In this document: piece after piece, positions 10,868 to 22,440 of the stretch
Layout of the letters: the number at the start of each line of letters is the position of its first letter
Numbering within the stretch: the first letter of the stretch is position 1
Translations under genes and position numbers: made by a program
DNA from: Sorex araneus
Taxonomy: Eukaryota; Chordata; Mammalia; Eulipotyphla; Soricidae
Assembly (NCBI RefSeq): GCF_027595985.1
Contig: NC_073304.1
Coordinates: 45,663,637 to 45,727,636, forward strand
Reading direction: 5' to 3'
Length of the DNA: 64,000 bases
Notes under the pieces: model-generated
The model's input: only the letters and a program-made list of their open reading frames with translations
Databases searched by the model: none
What the model was told of the DNA's origin: nothing

Positions 10868-11041
10868 GGGGCTGGAGCCAGAGCACAGCAGATAGGGCAT
10901 TTGCCCTGCATGCGGCCAAACCAGGTTCAATTCCCAGCATCATATATGGTCCCCTGAGCACTGCCAGGAGTAATTCCTGAATGCAGAGCCAGGAGTAACC
11001 CCTGTGTATTTCTGAGTGTGACCCAAAAAAGAAAAAAAAAA
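10868..11041 (+). mobile_element. SOR-type SINE
   Basis: Full-length forward copy from 'gggggctggagccagagcac' to 'gtgacccaaaaaagaaaaa'. A 7-bp candidate TSD ('gaaatct') flanks it but is too short to rely on. Confidence 0.9.
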
Positions 11042-12604
11042 GGGAAATCTTTCTCAGACTCCTCCTCCACTGTCAGCAGATGTCTCTCCTTTCATTGACC
11101 AGAACGACAGCAGATGCACTCTGCAGAACCCACTTTGGCCGACCAGAATAGGATTAGCATGAGTAAAGCATAAGACTATAGTGTGGAAGTTTCCCAGAAG
11201 AAAATCGTAGATTGGTAACAAAAGTCAGCTATGCCTGGGTGTGAGCACATGGGATTACATGTCATGTTTGCAGCAAAATCGAACAAAAGAGAGGCTCATA
11301 TCTCCTTAACTCAGCAGTTGTAGCTAATTTAAAAAGTACAGTGGGTGTCTTACTCGGGAACTTGAAAGTGGTGCACCTTCTTTGAGTCTTGGAAGAAGTT
11401 TAGCTCTAGGAGAAAACACAGGGAACTCCAGAAGATGAAAGATGGAGGGTGGGACCAGGAAGCGTATGGAGACCATTTGGCTCCTGGAGGCCTTATAAAG
11501 CTGAATCTTGCTGAATTGGAGTTGAGATTCTGTGGAGAGGGAAAAGAAGCCAATATGCCAGAAGGAGAGGAAATGCTAAGTGAGCAGAGCGGGAATGGGC
11601 TCTGAGAACTGAGGTGGTTTTTAATATTTATTTTTGGTTTATTCTCAGGAAGCTCAGAGAATTCTTGTACTTGAAAGCTGCATTTCTTGTACTGGCAAAT
11701 AACTTTCTAGGAAGCACTAAATAGTTTTCAAGTTTTGGCTCTCTTCTCAATCCTCCTGCAGTTCTACTCCAAGGAAAATGCTACCTTCTCTTTACCTGAA
11801 GCTCTTGCTTTCAGTGTTTGAGAGACTAAACTTGAGTTCTAGTTTCTATTAATTTACAGAAGAATTTTGAAACATACATGTTCTGTGAACACCCAGCGTT
11901 TTGCAACTTATCAGAAAAGGATGTATTTATATGAGAATTAACTATAATCAGTCAACTGATAACTATGTGTCAGTTTCTATTTTATTTTTACTATGTCATT
12001 AGGAGCTCAGGGAGAGTGTTGACTATGTTATAATTATGCTTTGTGACATAAAACAATATGGACTTTGAGCTACAGTAAACAAACAAGCCAGAAAATCAAG
12101 TCTTATTATTGACTTTATTCCCACCAAGTGACAGAGTTAACTGAATTTCAAGTTTATTAGTAAAGTGGGACATCATATCTGCTATGGGCTGGCTACTATC
12201 CCCTCAGACCTTGCAGACCCCACGCATGTCATTTGGATGCCTAAATCCCAATCCCTTGTCTCCCAAATTTACTTGGTTTTTCAATATATGTTGGTGTTAT
12301 TTCCTTCCCAACACAGACATGTTTCTGAGTCTGAATCAGGTTAAGGACCCACTCAATTCATTGCATCCTTGCAAAGAATTCTTTAAACCAAGGGTAACAC
12401 ATGCAGATGAAAAAGAATATCATCAATAGCAACTCACTTATAACGTTAACCCTTAGCGTTGCATATTTTTAATTTAGTGTACCCTGAATTTAAATCATGG
12501 AGTCAATTTTAGAGCTAAAAGGGACTTGCCTAAGGCTGATCATTTCCCTACTTTCAGTCTTTGAGAAGATTTTACTCTGTTCTATAAAGATAGGAACCTC
12601 TCTT
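11042..12604. other. Unannotated stretch
   Basis: About 1.5 kb with no recognisable repeat, RNA or coding sequence. The frames at 11350-11553 and 12184-12429 look random. Confidence 0.45.
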
Positions 12605-13165
12605 ATTGACTACCTGGACATCCCTGGAATCTAGAAAAATGCTTATTCACTTTAATGTCACTACATAGTTTCTGAAGGAACGAATGAAGTCCAAACTTCT
12701 TATGGTGATATATAAGGCTCTTAATAATGGGTCCAGCTCCTGTCTTCCTTTCTAGCTCCTCCACACTCTCCAGATGTTTTTTTACAAACCAGATGGACAG
12801 AGATACTTGTGGTTTCACATGGGACTATGGCAGTGCTCTTCCAGATATTTTTGCCATGTAGTTATACTTGCATGAAACCTTATTCTCCTTCCTGCTGTAT
12901 GCTCCACATGTGTACACATTGCCTACTTATGCATATTGGTCCTCAACAGGCTCCTTAGTTTTCACTTCTTCTACTCTATGCTCCTTCTCGCCTCCCCTCT
13001 TCTATAGTGAAATAGAAGGCTTTCCTGTGATACTCCATATCATCCTTATTTTCCACTTCCAGCAGTTATCTTGATATTTTGAAATACTCATCTTGTTCAT
13101 CTCTTTCACTAGATTGAATGTCAAAACTGTGTACTGATGACTAATAATAAATCTTTACTCAATGA
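12605..13165 (+). mobile_element. L2 LINE 3' region (ancient)
   Basis: The succession 'gaagtccaaacttcttatgg...aaggctcttaataatgggtcc...cctttctagctcctccacac' followed much later by 'ttgaatgtcaaaactgtg...aataaatctttactcaatgaatag' matches the order of the L2 3' region (ccaaactcctt, aggccctccataatctggccc, ctcaataaatgtttgttgaatg). Strongly diverged. Confidence 0.7.
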
Positions 13166-13224
13166 ATAGATATCTGCACTTAATAAATCTTTTAGAATGA
13201 CCTCTTCAAGTTTTCTTTTTTCTT

Positions 13225-13330
13225 TGAGGAAACTGAAGGCCAGATATCAGTGACTTGTCTATCTTATACCATCAATATGTTGGAACATGAAAGCTAGACT
13301 CTGAATTAAGTTTTTCAGACCCTTCAGTGT
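13225..13330 (-). mobile_element. MIR SINE fragment
   Basis: 'gaggaaactgaaggccagatatcagtgacttgtc...aagctagactctgaatt' is the reversed MIR pattern aggaaactgaggc...taagtaacttgcc...tgaattcg. Confidence 0.6.
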
Positions 13331-13798
13331 TTTTCTGGCCAACTTGCTCTAATAATCAAACTAATATTGTTCTAGAAACTGTAGGGTAATTGTAATTTCA
13401 CCTTTGGAGAATGTGGTTAGAGACTCAAATAATTGGACAATTAATTTAAAAGATAAATGCAAGGGATTTTTAAAATATCCTTTATTATTTTAAATTTCCC
13501 ATGTCATTGTTTTCTTCCATTCTCCTGGAGCTGCTGAAAGAATGTGACATAATAGTGAGTTCGCTGTCGGAGGCCTGAGTTCCTGTATAACAGCCAGGAG
13601 GTAACTCCAGTCTGGCAAAATCTGATATTATCGCTCAGGTTTTTGTTGAACTGAAGTCAGAACATCTTCTTCTGGGAGGATCCTGGTAGAAAAAAACATC
13701 CAGATATCAGATCTCTCTCTTCAGTTGTGCCAACTAACAATGTTGTCAATTAAAATGAGAACCAAAGAAACGTGGGATGGGAAAAAGATCAGAGTCTT
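13331..13798. other. Unannotated stretch
   Basis: Nothing recognisable. Confidence 0.4.
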
Positions 13799-13985
13799 TG
13801 AAACCCTGAAACTCTGGTTGAAATTTTAGTTTGACACTGCAAGCTTAGGCATAATATTTTTCTTTGAGCATTTGTTTTGATGATGACACTTGTAAAATGG
13901 GACTTAATGAGAAGTTAATATAAGTACTATCATATAAAAGGAACTTAATAAAATATCTGGTGTTTAGTAAGTCTTCAAATTATGA
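13799..13985 (+). mobile_element. MIR SINE (ancient)
   Basis: 'ttgacactgcaagcttaggcataatatttttctttgagc...acttgtaaaatgggac...gttaatataag...aggaacttaataaaat' follows the MIR order with high divergence. Confidence 0.55.
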
Positions 13986-13991
13986 GATGCC

Positions 13992-14196
13992 TTTTTCTTT
14001 TTTTGAGTTTGTTTTGAGAGGGACTCTGGTCACATCGGGCACTGTTTAAGAGTTAATCCTGGCTCTGTGTTCAGGACTTACTCTTGGCAGTGCTCTGAGG
14101 TTGGTGTATAGGGGACCATAAACAGTGTCAAGGATTGAACCCGAGTCAACTGAATGCAAAGCAAGCAACTTTCCTTCTGTACTATCTCTTTGGCCT
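13992..14196 (-). mobile_element. Old SOR-type SINE
   Basis: Reversed body 'ggtcacatcgggcactgtttaag', 'cttggcagtgctctgagg', 'attgaacccgagtcaactg' and 'tactatctctttggcc', with a short insertion near 14100. Confidence 0.7.
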
Positions 14197-14842
14197 ATTC
14201 TCTATTTAGATACATTGCCCTATTGTAGTCAGTTTTTCCACTCAGGTATTCTAGTAGAATAAAGATCTTCATCACTGTGACTCATCTAGGAACCTAATAG
14301 TTGTATTAGGTACATAGTAGTATTCAGTGTTTAGTGATTACACAGGAGATACATTGTTAAATTCTTGGTTCAAAGTGCCAGGATTATTTTGTCTATGCCT
14401 ATTTGTTTTCTGTTGGGACATGGGTTGGGATGTTTGTGTCACTTAGACATAATCTTTTGTTGTATTTAGTGCAGAAAGAACAACAGTCCAATTACACTTG
14501 TTAATAGTGATAGGAAAAGGCAGACCTTTGTAAAAAGAAAAGGGAAAAAAATAAAAGATTTTGATTCTGGATTCTGTCATATTTTTCCTTAATTAGATGA
14601 CTAAATTGGATTAATCTAAGAATAAATTGTGGTATCTGACAGATTCACTTAGGAAATATGCCAAAATCTGGGAAAGTTTTATTGAACATAAATTAGAGGT
14701 CAAAGTGGAGCCTGAAAAGGATGTTGTATACTTTATAGATAATTTTCTTGAGGTGTTTGGGGTTTCTCTTGAGAAGAAGCATGAACACTGACTTGCATGC
14801 TTACTACTCTAGCCCAGACCGGTCTTTCCTCATGCTAACATG
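14197..14842. other. Unannotated stretch
   Basis: Unique-looking AT-rich sequence up to the L1 target site. Confidence 0.4.
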
Positions 14843-15007
14843 CTCTTTGCATTTATTTATTTATTTATTTATTTATTTAATTTTAATATTTTTTTTATTG
14901 AGTCACCATGTGGAAAGTTACAAAGTTTTCAGGTTTAAATCTCAGTTATACAATACCCATCCCTTCACCAGTGCTCATATTCCACCACCAAGAATCCCAG
15001 TATAGCT

Positions 15008-15077
15008 CCACCCCGCCCCCCCACACCCCTAACCCCCCCCACCCCTAGTCCCCCCACCCTTAGCCCCCCCCCCCCGC
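15008..15077 (-). repeat. L1 3' UTR C-rich (G-rich sense) tract
   Basis: Dense C runs of 4-12 on the plus strand correspond to a G-rich polypurine tract in the sense L1 3' UTR. The same tract is at 44724-44794. Mammalian L1 3' UTRs typically carry such a potential G-quadruplex. Confidence 0.8.
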
Positions 15078-15552
15078 CTGTGTAACTAATAAATTTCACT
15101 TTACTTTCACTTTGATTGCATACAATATTTCAACAAAACTCACTATTATTGTTTGGAGAGTCTCTCCCCTAAAGTCAGACCTGCTGAAAAGGAAGCATTA
15201 GATAATTTGTTTTCCATTGCTGAGGATGAAGAGGTATGAGGTCGAGTGACCACACTTAGCGGACTCTCAGTTTTGGGTTTCTGTAATTTAGTATTTTAGT
15301 AACTAAGTCCAGAGAGATATCTGCCAGAAGTTGCATCGTTGCCAACTTGTACTTCTCAGTTACATTATATTCCACATATGAGTGCAATCTTTCTATGTCT
15401 GTCTCTTTCTTTCTGACTCATTTCACTCAACATGATACTTTCCATGTTGATCCATTTATATGCAAATTTCATGACTTCATGTTTTCTGACAGCTACATAG
15501 TATTCCATTCTGTAGATGTACCAGAGTTTCTTTAACCAGTCATCTGTTTTGG

Positions 15553-16375
15553 GGCTGGCAAAACTGGACAGCTACATGCAAAAAAATGGGCTTAGACCTC
15601 CACTTATCATCATGTACAAAAGTCAGATCAAAATGGATTAAGGACCTCAACATCAGACCAGAATCCCTAAGGTACATTGAAGACAAGGTCGGCAAAACCC
15701 TCCATGACATTGAAGCCAAAGGTATCTTCAAAGCTAACATGCCACTGGCCAAGCAAGTGAAAACAGAGATAAATGAATGGGACTATCTCAAACTAAGAAG
15801 CTTCTGCACCTCAAGAGAAACATGACCAAAGTACAAAGACAATCTACAGAATGGGAAAGGATATTTATGCAGTACCCATCCGATAAAGGGTTGATAACAA
15901 GGATATACAATGCACTGGTTGAACTCCACAAGAAGAAAACTGCCAACCCGATCAAAAAATGGGGTGATGAAATGAACAGAAGCTTTCCTAAAGAAGAAAT
16001 CCGAATGGCTCAGAGGCACATGAGAAAATGTTCCACATCACTAATCATCAGGGAAATGCAGATCAAAACAACCATGAGATATCATCTCACACCACAGAGA
16101 CTGGCCCACATCCCAAAAAACAAAAGCAACCGGTGTTGGCGTGGATGCAGGGAGAAAGGGACTCTTCTTCACTGCTGGTGGGAATGCCGACTGGTTCAGC
16201 CCTTTTGGAAAACAATATGGACGATTCTCAAAAAATTAGAAATTGAGCTCCATTTGACCCAGCAATACCACTCCTGGGAATATATCCCGGAGAGGCAAAA
16301 CGGTATAGTAGAGATGGCATATGTATTTCTATGTTCATTGCAGCACTGTTTACAATAGCCAGAATCTGGAAAAAA
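15553..16375 (+). pseudogene. L1 ORF2 C-terminal fragment (inverted segment)
   Basis: The translation is the part of L1 ORF2p beyond the reverse-transcriptase core, including the cysteine-rich C-terminal motif ([18 protein letters not shown], about 16132-16185). It also carries 'KWIKDLNIRPESL', '[15 protein letters not shown]' and '[20 protein letters not shown]'. Frame changes near 15820 and near 16250 break it, so it encodes no functional protein. It would have been the nucleic-acid-binding end of the L1 replicase. Confidence 0.9.
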
Positions 16376-16388
16376 CTCTTTGCATTTA

Positions 16389-17634
16389 ATTGTGGAGCAT
16401 CTTGTATCTGTCCTCGGAAACAAGGTGGTAAGCTTTCTGCGAACAGGATCTGGTCTTTTTCACTGAGGCAGCCTGGCACTGGCAAAGAGAATAAAATACA
16501 ATTTCTCATCAGATGTGTGAGTCACTGAACCTTATCTGGTTTTATAGCAACCCAAGAGCAGGTCATATCCCCCAGATTGCAAATAAGGAGGGGGGTATGT
16601 AGGGTGTGGGGCAAGAAAAAAACTTACACAACAAGCTCAAAAGGCATGAAGTGCGATTGTCATGAAAATTTTACCTCTTACCTTTTTGGTAAATAGCTAT
16701 TGTTCTAGGTCATTGCCTTGGCAGGATTCCTTTGGGAATTGTAGGAGGCATTATAATTTTCAACCTCAAAATGTGAATTCAAATTTGTTTCTTCTCATTT
16801 TTCAAAAATGAATGTGTAAAGGAACACTTCTGATAAGCAATGAGACAAAGATATAATATCAGGTGAGGGAATGAGGTGCAGAAAATCCAAAATCATTTAA
16901 CAAATGGACTAAAGCTAGCCAGAGTTTCACTACATTTGAAAACTTGAGCCCAACAGAACACAAAGGGATGTGTGTCTCACTGTGTCTTTAGAGAAGGCCA
17001 TTTAACACTGGGAAATTTTCCAGCAGTGCATTTCAATAACAGCAACTCTTCTTACAACATTTGGGGCTTGCCACTTTGAAAATCAATACTGTTCAGTGTC
17101 TACTAAAATTGCACATTTGTTCTCTGTAAGATGTATATAGGATGACCATATAAATAATCCTCTACACTGAGCCTTTTTTTCAAAGTGAAAGGGAGAGCCA
17201 TTAATTGTACCAGGACAATGGGTATGAATGGGGATCTCCAAGAAAAAAGTGATGATGGAAATCCACAATTATAGAAACATAGGTTGTATAATCTATTTCT
17301 AGGAAAGCTTGTGTGTTTAAGGAATATGTATTTATATAGGCTTAAAAGAAAAGGCATTTAAAGTGTTTAACTCAGCATGGTGATGGAATTGCTAACTTAT
17401 TGACACACTCTGGATTAGTCCATTTTGTAAATTGGATCTTTCACTTGTATGTCTAGTAGCATACTCTAATGCAAGCATCTCAATGACCTACCCAGAAATT
17501 GAACCCATAATCTTGTTCTCATTTTGTTTGCAACCAGCTTTAGATTCTGAAAGGCCCTATCAATGGGTTAGATGCTAGACTCCAAGATTAAAGCATAAAC
17601 ACAGAGGGTTCCGGGCTTTTCTGTACAGTCCTAA
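16389..17634. other. Unannotated stretch
   Basis: No gene or repeat is recognised. A faint SINE-head-like phrase ('cccagaaattgaacccataatc') lies near 17490. Confidence 0.4.
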
Positions 17635-17832
17635 ATTCTAGTCCTGTCTTTATCAGTAATTTACTGTGAGTTTTGGCAAGTCACGTAACCTCTCTGTGTT
17701 TTGGTTTCCTTATCTCTAAAGTTGGGGGGAAGACTATCTGATGTGCAAATCTCAAATGTTTGTTGGGGGGATCCAGTGAGGTGACGTATGAGGAAGCCTT
17801 CTGGAAAGTGCTATACATATGTGAAGTGTTAT
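17635..17832 (+). mobile_element. MIR SINE (ancient)
   Basis: Clear MIR: 'gtgagttttggcaagtcacgtaacctctctgtgttttggtttccttatctctaaagttgg', then 'ggatccagtgaggtgacgtatg' and 'gaaagtgctatacatatgtg'. Confidence 0.8.
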
Positions 17833-18419
17833 CAGTATATGGGAGAAGAGAAGATGAGATGTGAGGAGAAAATAGAGCTTTCAACTCTAGCTGGCTATTT
17901 AGATTAGGCCTGTGCAAATAAATGATGGAAATAAGGTCTCTGGAGAGGGGATGACATTATATTCCCTTTTATGAATACGAGTGGGAACGGAAAGGAAAGT
18001 AAGGGCAGACAATGTAACTAGCAAAACTCAAGGAACATAGTATGGGATAGCATATAGATGGTCATATAAATATGTTCATTTATATATCACTTTTTTCTCC
18101 AAGTCTTGGCAAAGTCTCATTAAATATTGTACATATTGTAGAAATAGGCCTATCAACTAATGTATTCCAAGGTGATGCTTTGATTAAGTGATGCTTTGAC
18201 TACTGATTAAATGGCTTGACTTAATTTTGCAATGTACAGGAAATCAGAACATCATACTTGCCTTTCTTTTATTGTTGACTTTTCTAAGATTAAACAAAAT
18301 AATTTATGAAAACTGCCTTATGAACTATATACAATGCAAAATAATAACTGCAGAATGAGACTATTGGCACACCTGATTTTACACCTGATTTTAGTACATT
18401 TCACCTGATTTTAGTACAT
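17833..18419. other. Unannotated stretch
   Basis: Mostly AT-rich unique sequence. A small local tandem repeat of 'cacctgattttagtacattt' lies at about 18369-18420. Confidence 0.5.
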
Positions 18420-18429
18420 TTATTGCAGC

Positions 18430-18761
18430 TCCAGGCCGCTTTCCACATGCTCGGCTGAGCCTCACACATGAGTGAACACATCATTATATAGGGAAATAAA
18501 TATATATGCCTCTTGGAGAGCCTGGCAAGCTACTGAGAGTATCCCGAGTATCCCACCTGGCAGGCTCCCTGTGGCATATTCAATATGCCCAAAACAGTAA
18601 CAATAACAGGTCTCATTTCCCTGACCCTGAAGGAAGCCTCCAATCATTGGGAAAGACGAGTAAGGAGAGGCTGCTAAAATCTCAGGGCTGGGACAAATGG
18701 AGGCATTACTGGTGCCCGCTCGAGTAAATTGATGAACAATGGGATGACAGTGATACAGTGA
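18430..18761 (+). mobile_element. Internally deleted RTE derivative, 10-bp TSD
   Basis: It contains the RTE 5' module ('ctcttggagagcctggcaag', 'tattcaatatgcccaaaac', 'ttccctgaccctgaagg', 'taaaatctcagggctg') joined directly to the tail 'ggacaaatggaggcattactgg...gatgacagtgatacagtg'. 'ttattgcagc' repeats at 18420-18429 and 18762-18771. Confidence 0.85.
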
Positions 18762-18925
18762 TTATTGCAGCAAAATTTACACATAACATAATATTAATTT
18801 CAGCTTGCAAATGAATGATTTGATGTTTGCATATGTTACAATATGGTCAAATATGTGCAGTTTTACAGTGGTACTTATTTTTCTTGTGACAAGAACTTTT
18901 AAGATTTACTCTCATCAACTTTGGA

Positions 18926-19085
18926 TTGAAGAGATAGTATATAAGTTAAGGCAATTGCCTTATATCCCACTGACCCTACACAGTTGGTTGCACCACAGTT
19001 GGTTCTGTCAGGGGCACTTCTGAACACAGAGCCAGTACTAGTCCCTAAGTACCACTGGTTGTGGTCCCCAAACCAAAACAATAAC
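18926..19085 (+). mobile_element. Old SOR-type SINE
   Basis: 'gaagagatagtatataagttaagg' (head), 'aggggcacttctgaacacagagccagtac' and 'tggttgtggtccccaaacc' give a diverged forward copy with an altered middle. Confidence 0.6.
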
Positions 19086-19119
19086 AACAAACATGCTCAT
19101 CAACTTTCAGATATGCAAT

Positions 19120-19325
19120 GCAGTATTATTATTTCGGGGTCTCCCAAGCAGTGTTCGTTCAAGCAGACCTTTGGTCCAATGTGTGGGCCAAGGATGTGGT
19201 ACAGCTTGAGCCCTGAAGTGCTGATCATCATCTGGGCCACTTAAGTGGTATTCAGAGGCCTCCAGTGGCTAACTGGAGGTACTCAGGGAACCATGTCGTG
19301 TCAGGATCAGTCACATGCACCCATT
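19120..19325 (-). mobile_element. Possible old SINE remnant
   Basis: Loose resemblance to a reversed SINE ('ggtactcagggaaccatgtcgtgtcaggatcagtcacatgcacc'). The upstream half is not recognisable. Confidence 0.3.
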
Positions 19326-19334
19326 TGTTAATGT

Positions 19335-19373
19335 AATTGCCTTACTGTACATTGTATGTACAGTAAGGCAATT
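19335..19373. repeat. Perfect 17-bp inverted repeat (hairpin)
   Basis: 'aattgccttactgtaca' (19335-19351) and its exact complement 'tgtacagtaaggcaatt' (19357-19373) are separated by the 5-base loop 'ttgta'. There is no T run directly after it that would make it a Pol III terminator. Confidence 0.9.
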
Positions 19374-19859
19374 TATTTATGACGTTTATTTTATAAATGA
19401 CATTTATTTTATAATGAAGCTTGTACATTTACTGTTCCTTCACCCACTTCCTACCCTCTCTTCTTCTCTGCTAGTCCCTAACTTTGGCAAACACCAATCT
19501 ATTGCCTTTGATGCCAGTTATTATTATAGAAGAAGTCATATTTATTATTTTTTTCAAAATTATTATAATTAAAAATGTCTAATTCATATGTTAAAAAAAT
19601 GGTGATATGCCTAAAGGCATAATGAAGGAAATAAAAACCACAAATTATCCTGAAACCAAGAGATAACAATTTACAATATCTTTGGAGAATGGTCTTCCAG
19701 ACTTAAAAAATATATTGTAGATAATTAAAAAAATCAAAATGGGATCTTTAGTATTCCATTTTGATATATGTTTGTGGAATGGTGGACTGCAAGTAGGACA
19801 GATATCCTGATCTTTCCTTGTACTTTATAGTTTTTTAGGAAATACAACAAAAAATGGAT
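19374..19859. other. Unannotated AT-rich stretch
   Basis: Nothing recognised; begins with short repeats of 'tttattttat'. Confidence 0.4.
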
Positions 19860-20671
19860 GGCTATAATATGATGTGAAGAATGCATGACGGGAAAGCAGC
19901 AGATTCTTTGGAACACTGAGAAGGAACTTTTCTTCCAGGCTTACAGAGTCAGGAGAGGCTTTCTGAAGGAGGAACATTTGAGATGTAGAGATAACCAGAG
20001 TTAACCAGATGCTAGTGGACATTGAGAGGTGCTACATCCTAAAGGATCTGAACCCTCTTTTCCCACAGGCTACAGTACCTTTGGATGAATTTTCAGAGGC
20101 CCCCCTCTCTTCTCTCCTGTCTCATAGGAAGTGCCGTTGGCTGAGGAATGCAGTTTATTCAATTCCAAAGATTCTCAGAAGAGCAGCTGATGCCTAACTC
20201 AGTTGTACTTACGTCACTGTTCAAGTTTTATTTCTCAGTCTTTCTTCATATCTCTTCACAGGTGTTCCCAAGAATACCGCTCAAACCAAACCAAACCCAA
20301 ACATCCTACACACAAACTCTATACTTAACCAAGAGTGGTAGTGTAATGATGGGAGTATAAAAAAGGTGTTACTAAAAGATGGAATAGCATGTTCAAAGGC
20401 TAGGGGAGTGGGAGGAGTTAAATGTTTGTGGGATTTTTGTTTGTTTATTCATGTCTGCAATATAATGAGTTAGGCCAGTAGAAAATGCATGATTTCAAAG
20501 AGAGATCAGGTTTTTATCCATGTTAAGGAGATAAGGAGTTGGACCATATAGTTAGAATAATGGGAACTCTTGGAAGGTTATAAATCATCAGAGAAACTTG
20601 ATCTGATTTTCCAGTTTGTGTTTTGGAAAGATCATTCTGGCTGCAATGTGGTACCATTAACTAAAAACCAT
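19860..20671 (+). mobile_element. Ancient mammalian interspersed repeat, family not named
   Basis: Phrases such as 'caggagaggctttctgaaggagg' and 'gatctgattttccagtttgtg...aaagatcattctggctgcaatgtg' recur in many mammalian genomes in this order. Related text lies at 22030-22440 and 31905-32810. I cannot name the family with certainty. Confidence 0.4.
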
Positions 20672-20683
20672 ATTACCACTGAT

Positions 20684-20948
20684 TACTGTATTATTATTAT
20701 TATTGTCATCCCATTGCTCATCGATTTGCTCGAGCAGGCACTAGTAATGTCTCCATTGTGACACTTGTTGTTACTGTCTTTGGCATATTGAATACGTCAT
20801 GGTTAGCTTGCAAGGCTCTGCCAAGCGGGCGGGATACTCTTGGTAGCTTGCCAGGCTTTGTGAGAGGGACGGAGGAATCAAACCCGGGTCAGTCACGGGC
20901 AAGGCAAATGCCCTACCTGCTGTGCTATCATTCCAGCCCACTTATCAC
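20684..20948 (-). mobile_element. Composite RTE-tailed SINE, 12-bp TSD
   Basis: Read on the minus strand the element is a tRNA-like head ('tgggctggaatgatagcac...gacccgggtttgattcc'), then an RTE 5' fragment ('caagctaccaagagtatcccg', 'tattcaatatgccaaagac'), then the RTE tail ('ggagacattactagtgcctgc...gatgagcaatgggatgac') and an (AAT)n end. 'attaccactgat' repeats at 20672-20683 and 20949-20960. Confidence 0.9.
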
Positions 20949-20960
20949 ATTACCACTGAT

Positions 20961-21439
20961 ACTTGTTTTATTTATTTATTTACTTTTTGCAGTCTTTTTT
21001 TTAAATAGACTATTAATTTTATCTTCTTTCTGTACTCTATATGTCTCTTTAATAAGTCATACAATGAACACCTGCATTATAGCAGTATAGTAGAAACTTC
21101 AAAACTTTTAAGGGATTTGATCAGAATCCTTGAGTCATATTAAAAAAAAAACCTGATTCACACTGTTTAAATACTTGTTGAGAATCAGTCACGTGTCAGA
21201 ATTCAGAGGGCTATTCTTATGGAGGATCAAATACAAAAGCTCCAAGAAGACTATGATTGTCTCAATCATTGTTCTAACACTATAGTTCCCAACAAGCAAT
21301 CTTTGTCCAATAAATGAAGAAGTATACCAAGGAATCTCATCAATACAGGTAAATTATTTAGTCTTCATGACTGAAAATGAGCATAACAGTGGCTTTTGCC
21401 TCTTAATACTGTGTCAGAATAAATAAGATAATCGTAGCC
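20961..21439. other. Unannotated stretch
   Basis: AT-rich; nothing recognised. Confidence 0.4.
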
Positions 21440-21560
21440 TGGGGAGATAGTTCAAAATAATTGAATACATGCACTGCATTTGGGAGGTGTTGAGTTCAAT
21501 CCCTGGTATCATATGCAACTCTGGGGAGCCCAATTCCAAAAAACTCATAAAGGATAATCC
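21440..21560 (+). mobile_element. Old SINE remnant
   Basis: 'gcctggggagatagttcaaaataattg...gttgagttcaatccctggtatcatatgc' keeps head, B-box-like and body phrases. Confidence 0.45.
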
Positions 21561-22029
21561 TAGTAAAACATTTTAGGGGTTTGATTTGTAGCACTTTATA
21601 TAGGTGAATTGCATGTTGTGCAGTTTATTTGTAATAAAAATATTTTCACTCAAATTGCTTCAAGATTATTAATTTCTCAGCACTGGTAGAAATAAAGTAA
21701 GATATTAAATGATTACAAATAAAGTTCTGGCATCTAGTCCTCTCTTATTCTCTCTACTCTGTAATGTCACTTCAAAAATATGATTTATAAGAAAGATTAA
21801 AAGATTCATTCACATCTGCAGAGATGTCTCCAGTTCCCAATTACTTAAAATTTTAGAATTCTAGGAGTATGCAGCCACACAACATCTCATGCTATTCATA
21901 ACAATCAATACAAAAGAAATTATTTAGCATCTGCCTGTGGGGCAGTCTTGAGTGGTGGTGGGAAAATTCGAAGCAATGGTTATGGGGTTGGTGTCATCAA
22001 TATAATCAATTTTTGTGAACAACTTTATG
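21561..22029. other. Unannotated stretch
   Basis: Nothing recognised. Confidence 0.4.
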
Positions 22030-22440
22030 AAAATAAAATTGAAAAATTTAAAAAAGACTCAGTCACTGATTCATTTATTCAACAACATTTTTTTCGAGGG
22101 CATCCAAAGTTCCAGCAATGGGAAACAGAACAAACATTATCCCAATTCTCATGAGCTTATAATCTAGAAGGGAAACATGAAATGAAAATCTCATGAGTTA
22201 TAACCATCTGCCATTGGAATAGTAGAACTTAATTTAATAAAAGAAAGGCAAGTGTTCTATAAAAATGTGATATTTCATCTGGGGACTAAAAGGAGTTTTA
22301 TTAAGGATAGAGTATAAAGAATTCCAGGCAGCAGGACAATCCTGTGCAAAGACTTTTGAATAGGAACAAAGTAGGCTAATTGGAAAGGTGATGAGAAATG
22401 GCAGCATGGAGGGACATAAAATTGGAATGGAAACAAGAGC
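22030..22440 (+). mobile_element. Ancient mammalian interspersed repeat, family not named
   Basis: 'tcatttattcaacaacattt...gggaaacagaacaaacattatcccaattctcatgagcttataatctag' is a familiar phrase of old mammalian repeats, followed by 'cagcaggacaatcctgtgcaaagac'. Same family as 19860-20671 and 31905-32810. Confidence 0.4.

Larger units (their letters stand above)
14856..16375 (-). mobile_element. 5'-inverted (twin-primed) L1 insertion, 13-bp TSD
   Basis: A perfect repeat 'ctctttgcattta' at 14843-14855 and 16376-16388 bounds the insertion. From 14856 to about 15552 the L1 runs on the minus strand: A-tail complement (ATTT)n, 3' UTR with a C-rich tract, then the ORF2 C-terminus back to '..PKTDDWLKKLW'. 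From about 15553 to 16375 ORF2 runs on the plus strand, from 'WQNWTATCKKMG' to '[15 protein letters not shown]'. In the intact copy at 45 kb IWKK is followed by PECPKTDDW, so the two breakpoints differ by only two or three codons. This is the signature of twin priming. Confidence 0.95.
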
